A stretch of DNA of 64,000 nt from Thermodesulforhabdus norvegica (GTDB lineage: Bacteria; Desulfobacterota; Syntrophobacteria; Syntrophobacterales; Thermodesulforhabdaceae): assembly GCF_900114975.1 (NCBI RefSeq), contig NZ_FOUU01000001.1, positions 186,001 through 250,000 on the forward strand, read 5' to 3'. Both the position numbers and the translations under genes were made by a program. Positions 36,088 through 45,483 of this stretch are shown here, piece by piece. A model generated the notes under the pieces. That model did no database searches. It was given only the letters and a program-made list of their open reading frames with translations, and was not told the DNA's origin. The number at the start of each line of letters is the position of its first letter. The stretch's first letter is position 1.

Positions 36088-36867
36088 GTGAATCGCTTCG
36101 TTAAATTCGCTGTTTTGTCGATTGTATTGGTTTTCCTTCTTGCGGCCTGTGGCGAAGGGCCCACATCCACGCTGGAAAAGCTGAAAAAAGAGCTGGATAG
36201 ATATCCTGAATTTTCCGTAATTCTTGCGGACATGAAAGACGAGGGGCTCTTTTTCAAAGAATATTATCATCTTTACCATATCGTTTATCTCGAGAATAAT
36301 CCCGATAATCCGGAGCGTCCAAAGGTATTCCAGAAAGTCTCTCCCTGGTACAGAGTTGACGAAGTATTGTACTACAAGTATCGACCATGTCTCGGCATGA
36401 CCATCCTTTCCAAAAAAAAGGATGGAACCATAAGTGATGTCCCGGAACCACCGGGATATCAATTTGTGGGGGATACCAGATTTGGTAGATGGGTTACCGA
36501 TCCCTCCGGTCACAGGATCTGGGAGTGGTTTGCCGGATATCTGATCCTATCAACGCTGGCGGAAACTACCGGTGAAATAGTCGAAGAAGCGATAAAATCT
36601 CGCCATCGTATCCGATACGAGGACTGGAGCACCTATACTGTTTATAGCAAGCGAGGCAGGCCTTACTACGGTCCAAGGGATCCTCAAGGCCGACCAACTT
36701 ACGGAACTCGAGGCAGTTACACACAAACCAAATACGGAGACTCTTTTTTTAAAAGACAGCAGGCCAGAATGGCTGCCAGGAAATCATCCTTTGAACAGAA
36801 GGTAACAAGCAGATACGGTCGCACTCGCTCATCGGCATTTTCCAGGAGCTCTTTCAGAGGAAAGTAA
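36088..36867 (+). CDS. Predicted lipoprotein, unknown function
   Basis: 259 residues from a GTG start with GGGAG 7 bases upstream. A lipoprotein signal peptide ends LLAACGEG (Cys about 23). The domain after it has no name known to me; the last 60 residues are basic and rich in Arg, Ser, Tyr and Gly (YGTRGSYTQ, ARKSSFEQKV, SFRGK). It stands 19 bases before a DUF350 membrane protein, a pairing I have seen in Gram-negative genomes. Confidence 0.7.
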   Translation: MNRFVKFAVLSIVLVFLLAACGEGPTSTLEKLKKELDRYPEFSVILADMKDEGLFFKEYYHLYHIVYLENNPDNPERPKVFQKVSPWYRVDEVLYYKYRPCLGMTILSKKKDGTISDVPEPPGYQFVGDTRFGRWVTDPSGHRIWEWFAGYLILSTLAETTGEIVEEAIKSRHRIRYEDWSTYTVYSKRGRPYYGPRDPQGRPTYGTRGSYTQTKYGDSFFKRQQARMAARKSSFEQKVTSRYGRTRSSAFSRSSFRGK

Positions 36868-36886
36868 GGTTAAAAGGAGTAGCATT

Positions 36887-37765
36887 ATGGATGGAGCGGG
36901 CTTCGCCGGATGGCTAAAAATCTTAGGAGGTTGGAGTGCAGTTGCGGCGGGTTTGCTTCTGGGAACCATCGCACTTCTAATAATCGGTCGAGGAATATTC
37001 GTTCTCATCTATCCGGGTTGTAACATCAGAAAAGAACTCGTAGAAAAGGACAATCTTGCTCTGGCATTGACCCTAGCAGGTTATATTCTGGGACTTGCCA
37101 TTGCTCTTGGCGGTTCCTTAATAGGCCCTTCCTTAACCGTAAAACAAACTTTTTACGATCTTTTGATATACGGACCTCTTGCTCTTTTCATGATGATACT
37201 GTCTCACATAATTAACGACAGGGTCATACTCCGACATTTCGACAATAAGAAAGAGATAATAGAAGATCAAAACAGCGGTACCGGAATTGTCGTAGCCGGC
37301 AATCATGTTGCGATGGGGCTTGTGGTTTTTGGAGCCCTCTCCGGAGAAGGCTCGCTTGTGACTGCCCTCGTCTTCTGGTTGCTCGGCCAGTTAGCGCTTG
37401 TTCTCGTTACTTTGTTTTACAATGCCATATTACCATTTGATTTACATAAGGAGATAGAAAGAGACAATGTGGCCGTTGGGGTGGCTTTCTCTGGAGTGCT
37501 GGTTGCAACAGGTAATATCGTGAGATACGCAATTCAAGGTGATTTTGTTTCCTGGGAACAGGATCTCATATTTTTCGGCGGGGTTATGGTATTTGGAGCA
37601 ATTGCTCTGCCTCTGGCACGCTTCGTTGTCGATAAGTTTATTCTCATAGGCAGGAACCTGACAGACGAGCTTGTAAATCAGGAAAAACCCAACATAGGAG
37701 CCGGAGCAATAGAAGCCATTGTTTATGTCGCCCTTTCATTTCTAATCGGATGGAGCCTTCACTAG
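36887..37765 (+). CDS. DUF350 family multi-spanning membrane protein
   Basis: 292 residues with eight or so hydrophobic helices arranged as two related halves. Each half contains a KEL/KEI-(V/E)-(E/R)-x-(D)-N-(L/V)-A(L/V)-(A/G) segment (VEKDNLALAL and IERDNVAVGV), the DUF350 signature, and AGNHVAMGLVVFG. Function is unknown. It probably works with the lipoprotein upstream. It overlaps the convergent Gre-like gene by 4 bases. Confidence 0.82.
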   Translation: MDGAGFAGWLKILGGWSAVAAGLLLGTIALLIIGRGIFVLIYPGCNIRKELVEKDNLALALTLAGYILGLAIALGGSLIGPSLTVKQTFYDLLIYGPLALFMMILSHIINDRVILRHFDNKKEIIEDQNSGTGIVVAGNHVAMGLVVFGALSGEGSLVTALVFWLLGQLALVLVTLFYNAILPFDLHKEIERDNVAVGVAFSGVLVATGNIVRYAIQGDFVSWEQDLIFFGGVMVFGAIALPLARFVVDKFILIGRNLTDELVNQEKPNIGAGAIEAIVYVALSFLIGWSLH

Positions 37766-38265
37766 CATTCGTTGGGGCAGGAAGTATCCGGGACATTTAT
37801 GGAACAGATTTTATAATGTCTGATGCCCGCCGGTGTTTCCACAAAGACTTCTTCGCCTTCGAATTTCCCTAAAAGAGCCCGTCCCACGGGGGAGTCTGAG
37901 GCAAGTTTGCCATTAGAAACATCAGACTCGTAGGGTCCAACCAGGCAATAGGTCGTTCTTTCACCCGTCTCAACATTTTCTATCTCAACGACGGTTCCAA
38001 TAAAGACCCGCTTACAGTAAAAGGTGGATCCAACCAGCACCTCGCTTTTTTCGATTTTACTCTCCAGTTCATGTATCTTGCGCTGCAACATCAACTGGCG
38101 TTCCCTGGCGTTAATATACTGAAGATTATGGACATTTACTCCAAAGGCACGAGCCTCCTGAAGCTCCTCAATAACCTGAGGTCTTACTACATGATAGAGA
38201 TGATTAAGCTTATCAATCAGTCTCAAGAAGCCCTCACGGGTGATGATTACCTTATCCACCGGCAT
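37762..38265 (-). CDS. Gre-fold RNA polymerase factor lacking the catalytic acids
   Basis: 167 residues with GreA/GreB architecture: an N-terminal coiled-coil hairpin (about 1-75, RPQVIEELQEARA) and a C-terminal FKBP-like domain (GTVVEIENVETGERTTY, SDSPVGRALLG). At the hairpin tip, GreA has GDLKENAEY with Asp41 and Glu44 that hold Mg2+ for transcript cleavage. Here the tip reads GVNVHNLQY, with Val and His at those places. Cleavage stimulation is therefore unlikely; a regulatory role at the polymerase secondary channel is more plausible (inference). ATG 38265 has GGAG 6 bases upstream. It overlaps the NudF gene by 14 bases. Confidence 0.85.
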   Translation of the reverse strand: MPVDKVIITREGFLRLIDKLNHLYHVVRPQVIEELQEARAFGVNVHNLQYINARERQLMLQRKIHELESKIEKSEVLVGSTFYCKRVFIGTVVEIENVETGERTTYCLVGPYESDVSNGKLASDSPVGRALLGKFEGEEVFVETPAGIRHYKICSINVPDTSCPNEC

Positions 38266-38788
38266 TTCCCACTCCAACAAAGAGGCTGAAAATGGCAATA
38301 ATGGTTTTACCGTCTTTCACGGCACCTGATTTTATCATATCCAGAGCTTCTCTTAAATGAACAATTTCCACAGAGGAAATCTCGTCCTCATCAAGAGGTT
38401 CGCACAATTTCTTCAGGTTCCTTGCCAGGAAGATGTCTATCACCTCATTTGAATAGGCAACTGCAGGATAAAAGGATATAAGCGGGGTCAAATCTTCGGC
38501 CGTATAACCCGTTTCCTCTTTTAATTCTCTCAGTACCGCATCATACAGAGATTCGTTGCGATCGACTTTCCCTGCCGGAATCTCAAGGGTATCTTTACCC
38601 AGAGCATACCTGTATTGCCTTACCATGAGGATTCGTTCTTCATCAATAAGGGGAATCACAGCAACAGCTCTGGGATGATCTATTCTAATTCTTCTGGAAA
38701 TCCTACCGGTCTTAAGGATGACCTCATCAAGGTGCACCGTAAAATTGGGCACAGTCAGAACCCCTAAAGTATCAACGAACTTTTCCAT
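38252..38788 (-). CDS. nudF: ADP-ribose pyrophosphatase (Nudix hydrolase, NudF type)
   Basis: 178 residues with a complete Nudix box (GKVDRNESLYDAVLRELKEE then TGY) and NudF-like flanks (VRQYRYALGKDTLEIPAG, FYPAVAYSNEVIDIFLA). It splits ADP-ribose to AMP and ribose 5-phosphate. GAGAGA precedes the ATG. It is coupled to the Gre-like gene downstream. Confidence 0.88.
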   Translation of the reverse strand: MEKFVDTLGVLTVPNFTVHLDEVILKTGRISRRIRIDHPRAVAVIPLIDEERILMVRQYRYALGKDTLEIPAGKVDRNESLYDAVLRELKEETGYTAEDLTPLISFYPAVAYSNEVIDIFLARNLKKLCEPLDEDEISSVEIVHLREALDMIKSGAVKDGKTIIAIFSLFVGVGNAGG

Positions 38789-38983
38789 TCTATCTCTCCG
38801 AAGTTATTAAGCTGATCGTGATTTCCAGAACTTAACCTCTGCTACAACAGTTTTCCATTTCCGATTACGGAACCCGAAGGCCACAGGTTTCTCCGTATTC
38901 ACCCTCTCTTACTATGTTTTCTTTCACCATTTTTGATCTGTAAACATAACCCAACTCATCGCCCTTTACTGAAAGTAAAGCGG

Positions 38984-39781
38984 CTACTCCACAAGGAGCA
39001 TACGATCCTCGGAAAATCTTTCACGCCGGATGGAACTGAACCGGTCCAGAAGGTCTTTTACCGTGAGCCGGCTTTTTTCTTCTCCGGAAATGTCGAAGAC
39101 TACTTTCCCTCTGTCCATCATAATGAGGCGATTTCCCATTTCTATCGCATGGTTCATGTTATGAGTCACCATGATGGCGCAGAGATTCATATCCCTTATT
39201 ATCCTGTCGGTGAGGATGAGAACCTGTTCGGCGGTCTTGGGGTCCAGAGCAGCCGTGTGCTCGTCAAGAAGTAAAAGTTGAGGTTTTCTAAGAGTTGCCA
39301 TAAGCAGAGTTAGACACTGCCTCTGGCCGCCTGAAAGTACATCCACTTTGTCCTTCAGGCGATGTTCCAGACCAAGCCCCAGAATGCTCAATCTCTTCGT
39401 AAAAAACTTCCTATCTTTTTCAGAAATGCCTCTGCGAATTCTTCTGCCAAGTCCGCGTCTGTAAGCGATAGCAAGGTTCTCTTCGATGGTCATGGATCCA
39501 CAGGTGCCCATAAAGGGATTCTGGAATACCCGGGCAATAAACCGAGCCCTCATGTACTCCGGCCAGCCGGTAATATCCTCACCGGACAGAACTATTTTAC
39601 CACTGTCGGGCGTGTAAGTACCTGCAATCAGATTCAACAGAGTGGACTTACCGGCACCGTTACTTCCGATGACGGTTATGAATTCACCCTTTCCCACATA
39701 GAGGGTTATCTCATCAATGGCCCTGATTTCGTTGACCGTGCCTCGGTTGAAGGTTTTCGAGAGACTTACCAGTTCCAGCAT
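38984..39781 (-). CDS. ABC transporter ATP-binding protein (TrpZ/LivF-like)
   Basis: 265 residues with Walker A (GSNGAGKST), signature (LSGGQRQ) and Walker B (LLLLDEHTAALD). The DEHTAALDPKTAEQ stretch is typical of ATPases paired with TrpX-type binding proteins. It energises uptake by the adjoining permease; its start lies 1 base after the permease stop. Confidence 0.93.
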   Translation of the reverse strand: MLELVSLSKTFNRGTVNEIRAIDEITLYVGKGEFITVIGSNGAGKSTLLNLIAGTYTPDSGKIVLSGEDITGWPEYMRARFIARVFQNPFMGTCGSMTIEENLAIAYRRGLGRRIRRGISEKDRKFFTKRLSILGLGLEHRLKDKVDVLSGGQRQCLTLLMATLRKPQLLLLDEHTAALDPKTAEQVLILTDRIIRDMNLCAIMVTHNMNHAIEMGNRLIMMDRGKVVFDISGEEKSRLTVKDLLDRFSSIRRERFSEDRMLLVE

Positions 39782-39782
39782 T

Positions 39783-40673
39783 TTAACGACCTCTCAGGAT
39801 CTTCTGTCTCATGAAGGGCACCAGCAGACAAAGCACCACAAGAAGGGCCGTTACAAGGTTCAAATCGCTCGGAGTAAGCCTCAAGAACCCCACGTTGTAA
39901 GAAAGAGCCACGGCAATGATTATCCTGTAAAGCACAGATCCGACCAGAGCACTCCAGGTTTGTTGCTTCACGGTATGAGTGCCGATTATGCTTTCCCCCA
40001 GTATAATAGAGGCCAGGCCGGCCACTATGGTTCCTATGCCCATACCAACATCGGCGAATCCCTGACTCTGAGCAACCAGCGCTCCGGACAGGGCTACCAG
40101 CGAGTTGGAAAGGCTGACACCGATGATTATCATCCGATCTGTATTTATGCCCTGGCTTCGGGCCATCTGAGCATTATCACCTGTAGCGCGGATCGACAGG
40201 CCCAGTTCCGTATGAAGAAACAGATCCAGCAAGTACTTGAATGCCATTGCTGCAATTGCAAATAAAATGACGGTAACGATCTGCCGGGGCAAGCCTGTAA
40301 ATTCGAAAAAATCGAATATTGTTGGGGCATTAAGTAATGTAATATTTGGCCGGCCCATTACGCGGATATTTATCGAATAAAGGCCTGTCATGGTAATTAT
40401 GCTGGCCAGAAGGCTCATAATCTTGAGCCTTGTTGCCAGTATTGCAGTGGTTGCACCTGCAAGTGCTCCTGCCGCCAGGGCAGCCAGTAGAGACCAAAGG
40501 GGATGGAAACCAGCCGTAACCATTGCCGCAGAAACGGCGGCTCCAAGCGGGAGGGATCCATCCACCGTAAGATCGGGAAAGTCGAGGACCCTGAAGGTTA
40601 TGTAAACCCCTAACACCATAAGACCGTAAACACAGCCCTGTTCAATCGCGCCCAGAAAGGCATAACCCGTCAT
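39783..40673 (-). CDS. ABC transporter permease (TrpY-like)
   Basis: 296 residues with about eight helices. Family signature: LDFPDLTVDGSLPLGAA near residue 32, IRATGDNAQMARSQGIN and a final LTPSDLNLVTALLV. This branch of the LivH family works with the ABC_sub_bind periplasmic proteins for tryptophan, tyrosine or other small ligands. It is separated from the binding-protein gene by a hairpin-containing gap. Confidence 0.93.
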   Translation of the reverse strand: MTGYAFLGAIEQGCVYGLMVLGVYITFRVLDFPDLTVDGSLPLGAAVSAAMVTAGFHPLWSLLAALAAGALAGATTAILATRLKIMSLLASIITMTGLYSINIRVMGRPNITLLNAPTIFDFFEFTGLPRQIVTVILFAIAAMAFKYLLDLFLHTELGLSIRATGDNAQMARSQGINTDRMIIIGVSLSNSLVALSGALVAQSQGFADVGMGIGTIVAGLASIILGESIIGTHTVKQQTWSALVGSVLYRIIIAVALSYNVGFLRLTPSDLNLVTALLVVLCLLVPFMRQKILRGR

Positions 40674-40704
40674 CTAATACTACAACCCCCTTACACAAAA
40701 TTAA

Positions 40705-40727
40705 CGCGTGGAGCCATGCTCCACGCG
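40705..40727 (-). terminator. Intercistronic hairpin in the ABC transporter operon
   Basis: CGCGTGGAGC and GCTCCACGCG form a perfect 10-bp stem with a 3-base loop; on the minus strand it is followed by TTAATTTT. Its place just after the binding-protein gene suggests partial termination or mRNA protection, giving an excess of binding protein over permease. Confidence 0.65.
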
Positions 40728-40758
40728 CCTTGATCTCAAACCGGCTCAACCCGTAGTA

Positions 40759-41745
40759 TTATTTAACCGCAGGATATACTACATCGGCTCGTGAAACAAC
40801 ACTTTCAGGAAGCTTAACGCCCATTTTCTCTGCTGCTTCCTTATTTATTACCAACTTAAGCTCTTTCAGAGTCTCGACGGGCATATCTCCGGGATTTGCC
40901 CCTTTCAGAATTCGGTACGCCATCTCACCAGTCTGCCGTCCGAGCCTGTAATAATCTATCCCCAGGGCTGCTATTGCTCCTCTGGGCACGGAATCGATAT
41001 CGGCGGCAAACAGAGGAATTTTGTTATCTTCACAGACCTTTACAACGGCTTCCAGGGCAGAAACCACCGTATTGTCGGTGGGAATATGTATTGCATCGAC
41101 CTTTCCAACCAGGCTACTTGCCGCAAGCATTACACCACTGGAATTTGTAACCGTAGCTTCCACCACCTCTATCCCCATTCCGGAGGCAACTTCTTTGATT
41201 TCCCTTACCGAGGCCCGGGAATTATCCTCACCGGAATTATATATTACCCCCAGCCGCCGGAGGCCCGGCAAAATCTCACGCTCCAGCTCAAGCTGTCTAT
41301 CCACAGGGCTCTTATCCGTGGTCCCCGTAACATTTCCTCCGGGACGCTCAAGGCTTTTCACCAGGCCTGCCCCAACGGGATCGGTAATAGCCGCAATTAA
41401 GACAGGAATATCTTTGGTCGCATTTACAACGGCCTGAGCAGTAGGAGTGGCTATGGCAAGAATCATATCGACCTTCTTACCCACAAGGTTCTTTGCTATA
41501 GCATTTGCCGTTGCCATATTACCCTGAGCGATTTGAATATCATATTTTACATTTTCCCCTTCAACGTATCCGTGATCACGGAGTGCATCAATAAAACCCT
41601 GACGGGTGGCATCAAGAGCCGGATGTTCCACGATTTGCGTAATTCCTATGGTAATCACTTTACCGGCATAACAACAGCTCGAAAGAAAAACTCCGGTCAG
41701 AAATACCAGCAGGCCCAAAGTTGTAATAGCTTTTCTGAGCTTCAT
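40759..41745 (-). CDS. ABC transporter substrate-binding lipoprotein (TrpX family)
   Basis: 328 residues. The signal peptide ends FLSSCCYAG, a lipobox with Cys near residue 22. The ABC_sub_bind domain begins VITIGITQIVEHPALDATRQGF and contains NPGDMPVETLKELKLVINKEAA. Ligands of this family include tryptophan, tyrosine and other small molecules, so the substrate is not fixed. ATG 41745 has GGAGG 7 bases upstream; the longer frame to 41775 lacks this. It lies 38 bases after a glycosyltransferase gene. Confidence 0.92.
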   Translation of the reverse strand: MKLRKAITTLGLLVFLTGVFLSSCCYAGKVITIGITQIVEHPALDATRQGFIDALRDHGYVEGENVKYDIQIAQGNMATANAIAKNLVGKKVDMILAIATPTAQAVVNATKDIPVLIAAITDPVGAGLVKSLERPGGNVTGTTDKSPVDRQLELEREILPGLRRLGVIYNSGEDNSRASVREIKEVASGMGIEVVEATVTNSSGVMLAASSLVGKVDAIHIPTDNTVVSALEAVVKVCEDNKIPLFAADIDSVPRGAIAALGIDYYRLGRQTGEMAYRILKGANPGDMPVETLKELKLVINKEAAEKMGVKLPESVVSRADVVYPAVK

Positions 41746-41782
41746 TTTGTCACCTCCTGTAAGGTATTTATCCAATCTGCCT

Positions 41783-42631
41783 TTACAATATTTTCCATCC
41801 CCACTTGTGAAAGTATTTTAAAGCGGAGATCATATTATAAAACATCAGACGCACATTCCGCGTCATAGCCCGATTCCAGTCGTGGACAACCTCAAAGTCG
41901 GGCAAAAAGGTAACATCACCTCTCATCGCAAGCCGTCTGGACAGATCATAATCTTCGTAATAAAGAAAGAACCTCTCATCAAATCCACCAACATCCCTGA
42001 GGATATCGCTCCGACACCACATGCAGCACCCGGTAACCGGGAAGACGTTTTTATGGATCCGACACATATCGAGATGCTGACATTCGTAATTGCGATACCG
42101 AGAAAGATTTCTCAGAGAAGGTATAAATATTCCTGCGAACCGCAAAAAGACGTCAAAAAGGGTGGGCTCCTTACGGAGAAGATACTGAGGGGTTCCATCG
42201 GCAAAGGTTACCCTGGGTGTTATGAGAACCGTTTCAGGGTTTCGTTCCGAATATTCCCAGCATACTGAGAAAGCCCTATCCTTTACATATACATCGGGAT
42301 TAAGAATAACGTGATAGGGATAGGTATGATGCCATATCACCAGATTGTGTCCTGCTCCGTAGCCGACATTTCTTCCTACCACATGGATGCTCCAGGAATG
42401 ACCACCATCGTTATTTCCAAAATAGTGCTTTTTGAGTATCCCCGTCAAAAGACCGTGATCCAGAGCAGGAACACTATTATCGACTATGAAAAGGTGAGAG
42501 CTACGAAAACACTCCCTGCTATCTGACACCTCCAGAGCTCTTCTCAAACACTCCAACGCCCGTATGAGCTTGCGAAAATCCGGCTTATAGAGCACAATTG
42601 AGATTGCAATACCGTTATTCCGTGAACCCAT
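41783..42631 (-). CDS. Family 2 glycosyltransferase (rhamnosyltransferase-like)
   Basis: 282 residues. The GT2 domain has IAISIVLYKPDF, VGRNVGYGAGHNLVI, ILNPDVYV and the acceptor-side motif GGFDERFFLYYEDYDLSRRL typical of WbbL-like rhamnosyltransferases. Likely role in O-antigen or exopolysaccharide assembly. It is transcribed away from coaE; the two start codons lie only 32 bases apart. Confidence 0.88.
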   Translation of the reverse strand: MGSRNNGIAISIVLYKPDFRKLIRALECLRRALEVSDSRECFRSSHLFIVDNSVPALDHGLLTGILKKHYFGNNDGGHSWSIHVVGRNVGYGAGHNLVIWHHTYPYHVILNPDVYVKDRAFSVCWEYSERNPETVLITPRVTFADGTPQYLLRKEPTLFDVFLRFAGIFIPSLRNLSRYRNYECQHLDMCRIHKNVFPVTGCCMWCRSDILRDVGGFDERFFLYYEDYDLSRRLAMRGDVTFLPDFEVVHDWNRAMTRNVRLMFYNMISALKYFHKWGWKIL

Positions 42632-42663
42632 CTTACGAGCCGTTCCTTTCAGGGAGAATTGAA

Positions 42664-43296
42664 ATGGCGTATCCCAGGATTGCTCTAACGGGGGGCATTG
42701 CTTCCGGAAAGTCCACCGTGTCCTCGATGTTAAAGGAATTGGGCTGTGAAATCATTGACGCAGACCAAATCGCCCGAGAAATAATCCAGCCCGGAACCAA
42801 TTGCTGGAAAAGGCTTCGTGAATTGCTCGGACCAGCGGCATTTTCCGAGAACGGCAGCTTAAAGCGCATGGAACTACGAATGAAAATCGCAAAGGACCCC
42901 GAGCTCAGAAAGCGAATCAATGCCATCACTCACCCCTACATTATAGAAAGCATGGAAGAAACATGGAGAAAACACATTACGAGCCATCCCGAAAGGATTG
43001 TCATCTTCGACATTCCATTACTTTTCGAATCCCGAAGGAGTGATTCATTCAACTTCATAATCGTCGTTTATGTGCCCCCGGAGGTACAAATCGCCCGCCT
43101 TATTAAAAGGGACAGAATCTCTTACGACGAAGCTGCTAAAATGATTGACATGCAAATACCCATAAACGAAAAGGCCCGCCGTGCTGACTGGATCATCGAT
43201 AACAGTGGTTCTTTCGAACAAACGAAGAAACAGGTCCACCAACTCTGGGAACATCTTAAAACAATATGGTCACCCATCAAAGAAGGCCTTTCATGA
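42664..43296 (+). CDS. coaE: Dephospho-CoA kinase
   Basis: 210 residues. P-loop LTGGIASGKSTV at the N-terminus, DADQIAREI (substrate-binding Asp), the LRKRINAITHPYI motif and VFDIPLLFE are typical of CoaE. It catalyses the last step of coenzyme A synthesis. The start at ATG 42664 is set by the family N-terminus and by GGGAG upstream. It ends 2 bases before the convergent PpiD-like gene. Confidence 0.95.
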   Translation: MAYPRIALTGGIASGKSTVSSMLKELGCEIIDADQIAREIIQPGTNCWKRLRELLGPAAFSENGSLKRMELRMKIAKDPELRKRINAITHPYIIESMEETWRKHITSHPERIVIFDIPLLFESRRSDSFNFIIVVYVPPEVQIARLIKRDRISYDEAAKMIDMQIPINEKARRADWIIDNSGSFEQTKKQVHQLWEHLKTIWSPIKEGLS

Positions 43297-43298
43297 AT

Positions 43299-45197
43299 TC
43301 AGATATTCTGTAACACCTCCACATCGGCCTTCTTCTTTTGGGATTCTTTCCAGCCCTGCCAGTACACTTCCGATAAAGAAGATTTTATAAATCTCTGCAA
43401 CCTTGACACCTCTTTGGTCACTTCATCATCAGTTGGTTCACGGGTTTCTCTCCACTGACAAACCACATACCCGGAAATCGTTCTGAAAGGAGCTTCAGGG
43501 AAGGGCTTTTCTTCCGAAAGAGACATAAGAGCCTCCAGATCTTTTCCGAACACACCAAGAGACAGGTCAGGTTTGAGAAGACCAACACCACCCGACTCTT
43601 TAAGCTCCAATCCCAGTCCATCTGCCACGGCCCGAAGAGATCCCTTATCTTTTGCTTCTTCCAGTATCCTCTCGGCCATGTCTCTGGCCAGTCTATCTGC
43701 CTCATCCTTCTTAAAGTCTCTCTCAACCTGCTCCCTGGCTTCTTCAAAAGTAAGAGAACGCTGTTTTTTGATGTCCTTAATCTGAATCACAACGAAGCCG
43801 TCCTCGGTTTCCAGAACATCCGAAATTCCTTTTAAAGGAAGCTCAAAAGCCTTCCTCAGGATGCTCCCTTCCGTATCCTTAATGTCCTGGATGTGACCTC
43901 CTTGTTCAATCCATACCTCTCGGGTTACTGCAGAAGCAAAAGAAGGTTCTCCTGCCGCAGCAAGCACATCCCGCTTTGCAAAGGCCAAATCGGCAAATCG
44001 GCGGGAAACACCGTAAGCCACATCCCTGGCCTTCTCGTTTGTGATTTTTTGCCTGATTTCTTCTTTTACCTCTTCAAAGCCCTTCTGTCTTTCCGGTCTT
44101 ATCTCTTCCACTTTAATTATGTGGAATCCATAGCGAGTGCGCACGATATCGCTTATCTGACCCGGCTCAAGTGAAAAGGCTACTTCGGAGAACTCGGAAA
44201 CCATCTCGTCCCTGCGAAAATATCCCAGATCACCTCCTCTCGATGCGGTTGGGCCTTCCGAATAGCGGCGTGCAAGCTCGGCAAAGTCCTCTCCGCTTCT
44301 AGCCTTCTGCAATACAGCTTCTGCTCTTGCCCGAACCTGTTTTGCTTCTTCCTCTGTGGCATCCACCGGAAGCCGAAACAGTATATGACGTGCCCTTACC
44401 ATCTTTTCCTGATGATACTCTTCATAATGGTCATCGTAATACGCCTTCAGTTCATCTTCCGTGACATCGACTTCACCGGAAAAGTTTTTCACCGGGAAGA
44501 AAGCGTAGGCAATAAGCCTTTTCTCGGGATCTACATACCGGTCTGCATGATCTTCAAAATATTTTTTCAGAGCATCTTCATTAACTACCACCCTATCGGC
44601 AAAATCGTCGGGGACGATCGTGACGAAAAGAAACCGCTTTTCTCTTTTCAGGTACCTTGCGTATTTCTCGATCTCGGCCCCGTCGACTACAGCCTGTCTT
44701 TTTACGAAATTCTCCAGCTTTTTAAGTGTAAGCACCTGCATCATTTCGTATTCAAAGGTTTCAGGAGTAAGCCTATTTTGCTGAAGAACCATTCTATAAA
44801 GCTGAGGATTGAAGGCACCATTTGATTGAAAGGCGGGCATAGATGCAATGGCATCCCGAACTTCTGCCACCGATACCGAAATTCCCAGCTCTCGCGCTTT
44901 CTGCAACAAGACAATACGCTCAATGAGCAAATCCAGGGCTTTTTGCTTAAGGTCCAGCTTTTTCAAAGCTTCTTCGGTAAATCTGTCACCCATCTGCCTT
45001 TTATAATCTTCGAGCAACCGGTCGTATGTTTCCGTGTAATCCTTCCAGGTTATATAAACATCCCCTACTCGAACGATGTGGCTCTTCTGACGGGCCTGAT
45101 AGGCATAACCGCCCCAGAAAATGAACACCACAACTATGAAAAAAAGTGCCACCTTGATAATCCAAGACGTCGCATGTTTTCTTACAAAATCAAGCAT
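43299..45197 (-). CDS. PpiD/SurA-like membrane-anchored peptidyl-prolyl isomerase
   Basis: 632 residues, the length of PpiD. A single N-terminal membrane anchor (VALFFIVVVFIFWGGYAY, about 16-33) is followed by a SurA_N-like chaperone domain, then a parvulin domain (about 265-360) with RARHILFRLP, EDFAELARRYSEGPTASRGGDLGYF and GFHIIKVEEI. A second, degenerate parvulin-like segment follows. It should assist folding of exported proteins at the periplasmic face of the inner membrane. Confidence 0.92.
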   Translation of the reverse strand: MLDFVRKHATSWIIKVALFFIVVVFIFWGGYAYQARQKSHIVRVGDVYITWKDYTETYDRLLEDYKRQMGDRFTEEALKKLDLKQKALDLLIERIVLLQKARELGISVSVAEVRDAIASMPAFQSNGAFNPQLYRMVLQQNRLTPETFEYEMMQVLTLKKLENFVKRQAVVDGAEIEKYARYLKREKRFLFVTIVPDDFADRVVVNEDALKKYFEDHADRYVDPEKRLIAYAFFPVKNFSGEVDVTEDELKAYYDDHYEEYHQEKMVRARHILFRLPVDATEEEAKQVRARAEAVLQKARSGEDFAELARRYSEGPTASRGGDLGYFRRDEMVSEFSEVAFSLEPGQISDIVRTRYGFHIIKVEEIRPERQKGFEEVKEEIRQKITNEKARDVAYGVSRRFADLAFAKRDVLAAAGEPSFASAVTREVWIEQGGHIQDIKDTEGSILRKAFELPLKGISDVLETEDGFVVIQIKDIKKQRSLTFEEAREQVERDFKKDEADRLARDMAERILEEAKDKGSLRAVADGLGLELKESGGVGLLKPDLSLGVFGKDLEALMSLSEEKPFPEAPFRTISGYVVCQWRETREPTDDEVTKEVSRLQRFIKSSLSEVYWQGWKESQKKKADVEVLQNI

Positions 45198-45231
45198 TCG
45201 AAACCGGCCTCCTCGTGAGAATTAAAACCCT

Positions 45232-45483
45232 CTACCGGGTTTTTTCTCCTGTGTTCAGAGCCTCCGATATAGAAGCAAAAGGATCCATGGGCTCCGTTTT
45301 TTTCCTTTCAAACAAAATGTACGCCAGAGCGCCAAAAAAGGGAAAGGTCGATACGGCAAAAAACCACAAAAACTTTCTCCGAAATGATCTGAACTGTCTT
45401 TTTGGAATGTCCTGAATGGCCCAAAAAGTCGGAACAAGGGGTAAACCGAAGAGGATGAGCACCAGAATAACCTTGAATATCAT
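45232..45483 (-). CDS. Small membrane protein with PLDc_N-type domain
   Basis: 83 residues with two hydrophobic helices (ILVLILFGLPLVPTFWAI and FFAVSTFPFFGALAYILF) separated by a basic loop, ending YILFERKK, as in the phospholipase D N-terminal domain (PLDc_N). Its ATG overlaps the stop of the upstream GTPase gene (ATGA), so it is coupled to the dynamin-like pair. Confidence 0.72.
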   Translation of the reverse strand: MIFKVILVLILFGLPLVPTFWAIQDIPKRQFRSFRRKFLWFFAVSTFPFFGALAYILFERKKTEPMDPFASISEALNTGEKTR

